Source: Lunularia cruciata (lineage: Eukaryota > Streptophyta > Marchantiopsida > Lunulariales > Lunulariaceae). From it: DNA of 64,000 bases. The position numbers and the translations under genes are program-made. The stretch covers positions 62,740,911 to 62,804,910 of the forward strand of contig OX419760.1 in NCBI GenBank assembly GCA_948567375.1, given 5' to 3'. Position 1 is the stretch's first letter, and every line of letters begins with the position of its first letter. The notes beneath the pieces are model-generated. The model was not told the DNA's origin. It saw only the letters and a program-made list of their open reading frames with translations, and ran no database searches. Of this stretch, positions 54,842 through 64,000 are shown piece after piece.

Positions 54842-56580
54842 ATGCCACTTTGTCCCAAATTTGAGGGGCATTGGCCATCCGTCTCCAACTTATTGTTCAA
54901 CATCTCAAACACAGCCGTCTCCACCCTGCTTGTCACATTTTCTTTATGTACAGTCCAGACCTTGATCTGTTACTATTTACAACTCTTTGCTAAAATGAGT
55001 AATACCCACACTATCTCTTTATGCAGTCAATGTCTGAAGTATCTGCTTCAACCAGAATACTATACATGCGTAGGGTGGATTTAAGGAAGTAAAGCTGGGT
55101 ATAAGCTGAGCATTTCACAGGGATGGAACCAAATGCATACCTCTTACAAGCACTTTGAGGTGACTAAACAGAATTCCAAGTTGTCCGCTGTTCTCAAGGT
55201 CAAGTAATCTTCGGTAGCACCAGTACTTTCAGCAATCTGCTACCTAACTTTTGGGTATTCATGTGACATGTCAACTGCAGGTCTTCGGCAATAACTTAAG
55301 ACGATGTACCAGACCTATTTCCAGTTCTTTTCTGAATCAGTAACCTAACTGTCAAGTTTGCCTCAATTTCAATTGAGTTGGCAGTTCACATGAAGACTAG
55401 CTCGGAGAAAGTCCAATTCCGGACCAGATCAAACTGTTCTCCATCAATCCCAGAGTCTCTACCCGACCATAAAACCAGATCATATGCATTCTAGTGAAAA
55501 GCTACAACAGCAGCACACATCATATCCCGGTCAAGGAACGTAATCGATATTGCGACATTGAACCAAAGCAGCAGACCGCTTAGGGGTGAATTCGCAAAGA
55601 TCATCGGGTGCAGCGTGCCTATTCTCTAAACTAGCGAAAAATAATAAATGTACAGCTGAATGTAGAGATCTCAAAACCATGTTCCCATGAGAAACTGGTG
55701 GGCGAATAGAGTTCGATAATTGTCTCATCTTACTCGTTCCACCCCACCATTAATTACTGACAACTGAAACTGATCTGGAAAGTAAATAAGTATGTACATT
55801 GATTCCACCCTAACCAGATTCTACCGCATAGTTAATTTCTTTCTTTGTTCTGTGCAAGAAATACGGTAAGGTCATGCAACTAATCTGAGGACCTCAAGAA
55901 AGAATTGGCACTTCGAGAACTCAAACCTCTGAAGAAAGTCAAGAGGCACAGCAGCCCGGTCGTGAAGGAATGTCCGGAGAAGATGTTTGTAACGACCCAT
56001 GGGATTTCAACACCGTACAATACTATCAGACTTTCTCTCATGAAGGACAGGTGAGGAAGGTCAAGAAATCTGTCAACTGAAATACTTCCACCGATTCTCC
56101 TCGAAGTTTCCAAGGCTCAATAATGCAAGCGACTTGCTTCATGATTTGCACAGAAAATTAATCAAGTATTTATCCACGAAATATAATAGCTTATTTGAAG
56201 TAATCTGTCAGGAACTGGATTTAGGATTCTGTGGTGCTGAATGGAACATTGAACAAAGAATATCAATCATGTTTGAACCACCACCATTCAAGGAATAACA
56301 AGAAACTAGAGCGAATCATAATAAGGAGCGCGGTGTGACGTTTGGATGAGTCATTCATGCAATCTTATTGAGACGGTTTGTCATTCCTTTTCAGAGGGCC
56401 CTGCATCCATGTTCTTTGTCATTCTTTTCGATATGGTAGTACGCCTGGTACTCTTTCCTTCACTTCGGAAGAATCCATATCTAATCACTTTTCATTTCAA
56501 GGAAACATTTGTGTTAGTGGAAATCTTTTTTACCGAAACCTTACGAGAAGCCTGACTAAGGCATGTCAATAAGTCATGGG
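54842..56580. other. Low-copy-looking region with short exon-like ORFs
   Basis: Contains plus ORF 54,842-55,084, minus ORF 55,531-55,728 and plus-strand sequence at 55,890-56,045 reading L-A-L-R-E-L-K-P-L-K-K-V-K-R-H followed by GGTGAGG, a possible splice donor. Plus ORFs at 56,346-56,572 overlap in two frames. Coding strand and product are unclear; nothing is recognised. Confidence 0.3.
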
Positions 56581-59327
56581 CCTTGTCAAGTACAAAAACA
56601 TATTTGACGTTCGGTTAAGCAACTAACCCGGTCACAACATTATAAACATTTGAAGATAAAATTCAGGTTGTTTAAATTTGCCACTGAAGTATTCAATCTT
56701 ATTATGACATTACTATATTCTTAAGTTGAAATCAACTACTGTATTAATTATATAATTATTTTATGGTTGTGTTGATGAAAAAGTTAAACAAGTGTAAGCT
56801 ACTTTATAGAAGAAAACCATTTGCAAGAAGTCATATGCAATTGATAGATTCATTTTCCTATTATAAATATTAATCGTTAGAATTATTGAGAATTTTATCT
56901 CTGAAGTGCATATGCTAGATTTACTATTCAAACCATTTGGAAATGTTGAGGGAAGATATTCTTTAACTTCATTTAGTGTGGAAAATTGTTATTGGTAAAG
57001 ATGTGATAGGCAAAGGAAAGATATGTCCATACTATCTAACCTTCCAGTATCTCTGGAAGGAAATCCCATATCTACAGAACATCTTAACTGTCAAAGAAGT
57101 TTGGGATAGTGTCACCAGCAAATAGAGAAGAAATTGGATCGATTGAAAATTACTCTTATGATGATAGTTAACTCTTGTTAACAACCGGGTATCTTGTTAA
57201 CTCTTATTAGGTTGAAAGAATGATCCTCCATTGCTAATATCTTACATAGAACTATTGAGAAGGTATTCTACGTTATAAATGAGGAACTTCCAAGGCATGA
57301 CTTTAAAAATATCGGACTGAGTTTGTGAGTGAAACAAGAATTGGGTTCTATTGGAACATTTGATAATAATAATTGATAGTAATATATTCAGTAAAATGTA
57401 AGTTTTAATGGGTATAATAGTATTGATTGAAATCTTACACAAAGAAGTAAAATGTTGTGTCATTTGATATATGGAAATAGTCAAATTATGGAACAAATAA
57501 TATCTGTTGCAATCAAGTTATACCAAATATTTAATTTATGATGAATTGGTATATAATTGAGATATGAGAGTATAATATGTCAAATTATGGAATATAAACA
57601 CAAGTTGCAACCAATTTATAGTGAATATTAATCTTATGATGAATTTGTATGTAATTGAGACCAGAGCAATGGTTAGACTCTATAATGGCAAGAGTATAAT
57701 GCATCATTGGGTATTTGAGAATACATCAGGTCATGGAACAAATAAATTTTACACAAATAAATTAGTGAATAAGATATACTTATGTTACAATAAATGTTAA
57801 TTTCACAATAAGTTGGGATGTCAATACGGAAGGGAGCAAGGATTCGATAATATGGTAACAAGAGTTCGATGAAATTCTCTAGAACACATGCAATCATAAC
57901 ACTATTAATTCACTTACTTACAATAATCAATGAAGTATCAATTTACATATAAGAATATATCAAGCCATAGAATAAATAGTTCTCTCTTATATATAAAGAT
58001 CATGTTCCTTAATGCACTAAATTTATGATAAGGTGGTAAATAAGATGGAAATGAGTGGTACTTAAATAAATTTCAAGAATAAATCTTAAGAAGAGGTAAG
58101 AACGTGTACAATTTAAAACTCCACAAAAAAACTAGCAATTTGTGCAATATACAACGAGCAAAAAGAGACATCAATAAATAAAAGAAGACCAAAAAATATA
58201 CCAGTTTGAAAAAGAGTAGAATTTTAAACCAAAATATAGCATGTTCTATACCAACCAAATATTTCCCGTAACTAGAGTTCATCCATTCAAACTATATTTA
58301 CAACTATATCTATTATCTATGATAAAATTGGCAAAATTTGCAATAGATACCTTGTGTTCAGGCAAGTTGAAAATCCTGTGACACAAGTGACAATCTTTGT
58401 CGGTCACCTTGACAAGGTTATACTTTTAGTTACAACAATCACTCACTCCTTGATACTCAAATTAGTAAACTCACTCCTAATTTAATTTGCACTTTATTTA
58501 CTTTTAAAGTTGTCTCTAACCTCACTTATCAAGAAAATCTTCCCTATATATGTATTTATCTTATCTTCCACATTTCTAAACTAAAAGTATTTCATGTCCA
58601 ACCTATTTTCTTTTTATCACCAAGATCAACTTCCATTACCTACTACCAATATTAAGTACAACAATCATGAGGAGTATGAAATACATTAAGCCATTCAAAT
58701 GTAAATTTTATAGTTCTTTATGAAGTCTGATATACATTAAGGTGTTTCAAATGTAAACTTTATAATTATTTATGAAGTCTGTCAATTAAAATTTTTTATA
58801 GGTACTTGTAAAAAAAGTGATCAAAAGTGGAACATCCGTATAGGATTTTATGGGTAGTGGCTGTGTTTACAAGATTTTATAGGTAGTGGCTGCATTTACG
58901 AATAGTTTCAGATTCCCCTCTAGATAGCCTATGGGAGGAGGATTATGAGTGTATTAGCTGACAATAGGAATAAAGATATTCTTAATTGAACATTTGATGG
59001 GTTAAAGTAAATAATTGAGCATGTGATGAATTAAAATATATCTGACACAAGGAAGGATGTGCACATTAGACAAAAATATAATGCATGTTTACTATGAGAG
59101 AGACTGTTCACATTTGAATTCCCCTCTTTGATGAAATTATACTCCTTTGTTTTTCATAAGTTTGTCTTGATTAGAGTTCACCAAGTAAAAGTGAAGAGAA
59201 GCACGATAGATGAATATGAGATAAATATGAACAAGGTTTTTATGTAATCTCTTGGCAGATGTTGACTCTTTGAGTGAATTAAGTGCGCTAACTTTAAGAA
59301 TTAAAGGTTTAAGAAGGATGGAGCGAG
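56581..59327. other. AT-rich region with traces of retroelements
   Basis: Near 57,030-57,120 the plus strand encodes L-S-N-L-P-V-S-L-E-G-N and L-T-V-K-E-V-W-D-S-V-T, which resembles a Ty1/copia gag segment. Near 58,555-58,690 it encodes I-F-H-I-S-K-L-K-V-F-H and later an H-E-E-Y-E segment, resembling the integrase tail and chromodomain start of elements like D1 (5,395-5,500). Both are short and degenerate. The remainder has no feature I can support. Confidence 0.35.
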
Positions 59328-59570
59328 TCAAAGTCCAAATGAGATTGAACACAGATCTATTTGGCCCCAGTCAAGTGATATTGTTGCAATTTCTTGTTAA
59401 ATCCAATTAGATTTCAAGACCTATTGGAGATTGTATCCACAAGATCTTCAAAGTCCAAATGAGATTGAACACAGATCTATTTGGCCCCAGTCAAGTGATA
59501 TTGTTGCAATTTCTTGTTAAATCCAATTAGATTTCAAGACCTATTGTAGATAGTATCCACAAGATCTTCA
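59328..59570. repeat. 120-bp tandem duplication
   Basis: Two adjacent copies with a period of exactly 120 bp (AAGTCCAAATGAGATTGAAC at 59,331 and 59,451). They differ at only two positions that I can see (GGAGATTG versus GTAGATAG), so the duplication is recent. Confidence 0.95.
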
Positions 59571-59639
59571 ATTGGTGCAAAACTCAAAGGAGACTCCACT
59601 AAGAGCATAAGCAATGTAGAATTAGGAACAAAAGGACGG

Positions 59640-60420
59640 GGGGAGTCAATGGGGAGCAAGGGAAAGAGGAGGATTAGAATGGTTTAGAGGTTTAGAATGA
59701 TCCCTTCCCATTATGCTCAGACATAGATAACTTGGAATATTTCAAACAAATTCATTGCGGTAGCACCAAGAAACTTGTACAAAAGAGCATTGCATTTGGC
59801 CTCTAAGCACTTACTTGGTGAAGTTCCAAAAAGGATTCTTGGAGTCTATGAATGGTGAGAAATTATACAAGAAATTTGCAAAGTACATGATTTCATACAA
59901 GTCCACTAGGGAATGGAAAGACAAATTCACCAAAGGAGATTTGAACAAAGAGTGAGTTGAAAGGAGATGAAGAACAATTGATCACAAATTGAATAAAAAT
60001 TGTCCATATTTTGAAAGGATGGACTTGATGTCTGGAGTGCAGGCCAATATCTCTCCCCTGCATTGGTAAGTTAGGTGTGTGAAACTATAGGAAAGATTAT
60101 ATTTTGGCTGGCCAAGAAGATGAAATGGGTATTATCCGTGAGGAGGAGGAAATGATAGAAGATGCTACGCCTTTGTCCTCAAGAATTATATTCCACGTGA
60201 CAATTCCTAGTATGCAAGACCCATATGTCATATGTTTACAAGGTGTAGAATTATTGACTTATCCAAGAATATCCAATTATTGATTTGCTTGATTTGCAAA
60301 AAGAAGAAAGTAGATCTCATTCCTTTATTACACCATATAGATCACATTTTGACCATGTTAAAGAATTGCAAGTGCAAGTGCAATCTGAGTATGTTCCAAT
60401 TTTTTTGAGTACACTCAAAA
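59640..60420 (+). pseudogene. G2: second member of the unrecognised family
   Basis: The plus-strand frame 59,833-60,066 reads G-F-L-E-S-M-N-G-E-K-L-Y-K-K-F-A-K-Y-M-I-S-Y-K, W-K-D-K-F-T-K-G-D-L-N-K-E, then R-T-I-D-H-K-L-N-K-N-C-P-Y-F-E-R-M and Q-A-N-I-S-P-L. This aligns with G1 over about 80 residues with the same motif order. Two in-frame TGA stops sit in the segment just before R-T-I-D; the second aligns with a Trp of G1. After frame changes come an acidic stretch (E-E-E-E-M-I-E-D) and a V-T-I-P-S-M-Q-D-P-Y segment to about 60,260. Function unknown. Confidence 0.5.
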
Positions 60421-60474
60421 CAATTTCCATCCTCACATTTTTCTCATGAGATTCCACTTGCAAAAGAGACACCC

Positions 60475-60981
60475 ATGGAAGAGGATATGCAAGGAGCTAA
60501 AGCAGCACACAACATTGAGGAAGAAAGAACATGTGACAAAGAGGCACATGCCGCCAAGGAGGAAAGTGTAGGTGAAAAAGACAAAGAGGATGTTGATAAA
60601 GCGAGAGAACCAGAATGTAATTTGAGGAAGAGGAGAAGTGTTGGTAGAGTGAAGATTACTCCGTCACCCATCCTAGTTGCATTCTCCCATGATCTATCAA
60701 ACCATACAAGACTAAGTAGTGCATCTCTAGAAGCCAAGGAAAGATGTAGAATGGCTAAAATTGAAACGCAACATACCACAAAGATAGAGAAAGTTAGAGT
60801 AAAAGCTGAAATGGAAAAAAAATTTAGAGGCAAGAAATTGAGATCAAAGATAAAGAAGTTGCAAATAAAAGAGAGATACACAATGAACTCAATATCCAAA
60901 TTTTGTTACAATTATTTATCTCTTGGTCTATCTTCTTTTCTATCCTCAATATTTTGTGGATTATTATCATTTCTGGGATAA
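60475..60981 (+). CDS. Charged ORF downstream of G2, possibly its C-terminal part
   Basis: 168 open codons from ATG 60,475. The first 60 residues are acidic and alanine-rich (M-E-E-D-M-Q-G-A-K, K-E-E-S-V-G-E-K-D-K-E). Then come R-K-R-R-S-V-G-R-V-K-I, a K/E-rich helical stretch (A-E-M-E-K-K-F-R-G-K-K-L-R), and a hydrophobic tail that is probably read-through past the true end. G1 has a comparable K/E-rich remnant at 46,862-47,062. This suggests the family protein ends in a charged tail. No recognised domain; it may not be expressed. Confidence 0.35.
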   Translation: MEEDMQGAKAAHNIEEERTCDKEAHAAKEESVGEKDKEDVDKAREPECNLRKRRSVGRVKITPSPILVAFSHDLSNHTRLSSASLEAKERCRMAKIETQHTTKIEKVRVKAEMEKKFRGKKLRSKIKKLQIKERYTMNSISKFCYNYLSLGLSSFLSSIFCGLLSFLG

Positions 60982-62160
60982 GTCAATGCATTTGATGATT
61001 GTTTCTGGTTAGAAACAAAGAAAGAATAAATATAAAGATACTCAAAATAAATAATTTGGAGATTAATTAATTCATAGTAATTAGTCTTTTTTCTATCAAT
61101 CTTGGATTAGCTTCTTTAATTTGTAATATATTTAATCGTTAATATCATTAATATATATGAGATATATTTAATATTGGATAATTACATGTAGTATTAAATT
61201 CTTATTATGTTATCTTACTAAATAGAAGTTCTTATAAAGAAAATACTTTCTCATCTTATTGAGTAAAAAGCTTTAGCTATAGATCTTTTTTGCATGTGTT
61301 TTAAACTTACATATAATTGATACTTATCTGTCAAGGTTTATAAAATAATAATTTATAATCAAGAGATGTTTGAATCTTTATTTGAGTAATGACTTAGTCT
61401 AATTCTAAAATCTTATTCTAAAATCTTATTCAATTTAGCTATTTTTAATTATTAGAGTATATTTGCCTTTGAATAGATTAATTCATACTTAATGATGAAG
61501 AAATGATAGATTTTTATATAAATAAAAATTAATTAATAAGGGAGTTACTGTAAAATGGATAGAACTATTATTCAACCAATCAGACTAAATTACATATTGA
61601 TAATCAGTAAAATATTGGTATGATTATATATATAAGCTATTACTGAGTTCATGTTCACTCTTCTATAGTTATTCTTCCCATATTGTATGATTTGAAATAC
61701 CATGATCTGGACTACCGGATTCAGATATAGATTCATTATCATAGATAACAAGCTTATGTATTGAAATCATAAATACATATCCACTTTTAGATGTCTAATT
61801 TTTCTCAATCAAATTTTTTTTCTCATTTGCAAATGTCAACATTAGAAAGGTAAAAGTTTAAAATTTTTGGAAGAATCTACGTTTAGTGAATAGATTGACA
61901 AAGAAAAAGTGCTAAAAGTAGACATTTTGTCAATTCTTTCAAAATTAATTCTATACTAAATTTCAAACCCTAAACCCTGAGCTTTTCTAAATCTTTTTTT
62001 TTTAACATTTAGAATAAAAAAATAGAAGCTCCTGTGTATTAGATTCCTTTCTCAAGTTTTGTTTTGAAAAATCTTGATTAAACCCGTGAGAACGTACCTA
62101 GATTGGTTCAGTAAGATCAACCCACCAACTTTAAATAACACTTTCTCGGTCTCCTCACTA
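60982..62160. other. Very AT-rich, no gene seen
   Basis: Long runs of A and T with stops in every frame. The only motif noted is a two-unit telomere-type box at 61,965-61,978. Confidence 0.4.
61965..61978 (+). promoter_or_regulatory. Telo-box-like motif
   Basis: AAACCCTAAACCCT, two units of the plant telomere repeat, embedded in AT-rich sequence. Telo-boxes are known promoter elements of some plant genes; here no downstream gene is certain, so function is speculative. Confidence 0.3.
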
Positions 62161-64000
62161 TCGTCAGGCATAATATCAGACATCCATTGCAAGTAATGCA
62201 TTTCGACTCACCTATTATGAAGTTGCGACCCCAGCTGAGGACAGGCTATTCAAATGCAATATCCAAATTGACATTCATGTTCTGACCGTGTTTTGTGGTA
62301 CATGTAGTTCGAGTTTCATTCAAACACAAGAATTTCTTCCCACTAAGTCAACATCAAAAAAGCCTACTGGACTTGGAATGGAAATGAATGTAAAGAGTAA
62401 AATTATTTTCTCCTTCAACATTTATCGTTTTCCGTTCTTTGGTGCAAAGTTGGGAATAATAACTCCATAGTTGACTACTGTATAGAAATATTTTGTTCTT
62501 TTAGTAGATTATCAAACTTATTTGAGTTGGTAGTGAAAAAGGAGATTGCCCTCTACATTCATTCATGACATAAATTCATTATTCGTTCATGACATAAGTA
62601 AGATACCCAGGCATGTAACTTTCTTCGATGAGAGAACCAATTCCAAATTGTGAATAAAGACCTTCACCTTTCATTCGAAAAATGCTGGCGCAGTTGGACT
62701 AATCTACCGTTGATGTTGAAAGACATTCTTGAAATTGGTTAGCTTCCGGATGGATGTTTTGATTGTGCTTTCTTGCCTTTGACTGTTAGAGACAGGGATT
62801 TCAAACCCTGGACAAAAGTTCCTGATAGTATTCCTGATAATGGAATTTATGGGGTAACATGAAGGATGGCATTCAATTTTATATCTATTGTCTCCTCCAA
62901 ATGATGGTCATTCGTTTGTCTATTGTACCTTGTGATAAAACTTTTTTGCTCAATATGTTATTTGCTTAAACGAGAGTGTGAGAAGATAAGATTGTGTCGG
63001 TAGAGATTTACAATTGGTAATGATTGTGAGTGGATATAGGAATTAGTACGATAATGAATAACTTCATAATATTTGAAATGTATCCGTTCACTTCTGAGGT
63101 ATGAGGAGAAATTAGTTTCACTCTTCGATTATTTCTTTGATCCTAGTTTCGTGAAATACGATTCTTGTTAGATTTTGGTTTACATTTTCTACATGATAGA
63201 AATGAACCACTATGAGAAATTATTATCGTTTTCTTGGAGAGAATCCGATTGATTCGGATCCCTTCTTAGGTCATGTTTTATGTATACTCCAGTTAGAAGA
63301 AAAAACATTGAATATTTAGATTATTGTTCACCAAGTTAAAAGACACTAACAGTAGTTGCAAGGAAAAAGGCGACCACATAGAACACATGAAGGATTTGTT
63401 CCCATCCTTCAAGTAATTACAAGTCGGGACAGATAACGGGGTGTAGTATGGCAAATTTTTCATATCGATACTATTATATAGTATAATGTATTCAATTTAC
63501 CTCTTATCCTTGTACGGCTTGACGGGTCTTCGCATCCTTCATGTTATCCTGCACTGTCGCCTTGCCTAGAAAACTGATCAGCTTCGTAAGTTAGTGAGCC
63601 CCAGATACAGCTGCCACTAGATTTGCGCCAAATTTAGCAAGAATGTTGGCCACCGCTGAACTTTCCCAGTGTTTGGATGCTGCTCTTCTTCGCCATTGCA
63701 GCAGCAAAGGCAACTAGAGATAGACCTCGGAATTCACAGAATGGGGAGAAGGTAGCGATATCAACGTTGAGTCCAAATGCATTATGGAATCGAATGTACT
63801 CATGGAGGGGAGTAGTCTAATTTCTGCATGCTGAGATTGGTGCAGGGTTTGAGCATTTACTGTTGAGAGGTTGGAATGACATGTTTGGATGAATAGGTGC
63901 GAGTGATTGAGGAAGTGGAGCATTTTATCTCAAGCTCGGTAAAGCAGCAGGGAGGATCGAGATGGCAGATTGGCAGGGCCTAGCAGTGGGAACTGTGGCA
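62161..64000. other. Low-copy-looking region with one exon-like stretch
   Basis: Plus frame 62,724-62,856 reads I-L-E-I-G, stop, L-P-D-G-C-F-D-C-A-F-L-P-L-T-V-R-D-R, then F-K-P-W-T-K-V-P-D-S. It looks protein-like apart from one TAG. ORF 62,288-62,470 is open but unremarkable. The last 500 bp has more CG dinucleotides and mixed composition, like host genic DNA, but no product is recognised. Confidence 0.3.

Noticed and set aside
1-64000. tRNA, rRNA or microRNA genes
   Set aside because: No cloverleaf with A and B boxes, rRNA core or long near-perfect hairpin was seen by eye. A tRNAscan or small-RNA mapping would be needed for certainty.

Overview
The window looks like plant nuclear DNA from a species with a large, repeat-rich genome. 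It is AT-rich, contains no bacterial-style operons, and about two thirds of it is LTR retrotransposons of plant Ty3/gypsy lineages. Some carry a C-terminal chromodomain on integrase, and one family looks Athila/Tat-like. A gymnosperm is my hunch, not something the sequence proves. I see no intact host gene, rRNA or tRNA gene, or CRISPR array. Every retroelement gene is broken by stops, frameshifts or deletions. Family names here (A, B, C, D, E, F, G) are working labels.

Layout: positions 1 to about 38,230 form a nest of retrotransposons whose order of insertion can be read from junctions and target-site duplications (TSDs). The oldest layer is E, a decayed gypsy element on the minus strand. 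It survives as four pieces: 36,384-38,230 (gag-like), 19,596-22,121 (leading into RT), 11,845-12,559 (RT) and 6,193-7,029 (RNase H, start of integrase). E was split by D2 (7,030-11,839, TSD CCAAC), by A2 (about 12,565-19,595), by A3 (22,122-36,383) and by D1 (ending at 6,192). D1 was itself split by A1 (1-2,584). A3 was split by B, a 589-bp solo LTR (27,745-28,333, TSD AGTAT), and by C, a near-complete chromovirus (29,014-35,618, TSD CTCTC/CTTTC). A solo A-family LTR in the opposite orientation lies at 39,298-40,000.

From 40,831 to 44,609 lies F, a compositionally distinct 3.8-kb block bounded by 5'-TG...CA-3' and a perfect 5-bp repeat GTCAA. It holds one 858-codon reading frame with four in-frame stops, a globular N-terminal part, an acidic middle and a long coiled coil. 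It has three short hairpins in its leader. I do not recognise it. A second unrecognised family, G, has two diverged copies on opposite strands at 47,063-47,911 and about 59,640-60,420.

From 48,200 to 51,050, 54,840 to 56,580 and 62,160 to 64,000 the sequence is less repeat-like and has exon-like stretches, probably fragments of unidentified host genes. A degenerate non-LTR (LINE-type) reverse transcriptase lies on the minus strand at about 51,450-53,700. Several tandem duplications (136, 147 and 120 bp) sit in the right half. The rest (about 56,600-59,300 and 61,000-62,100) is AT-rich and largely featureless.
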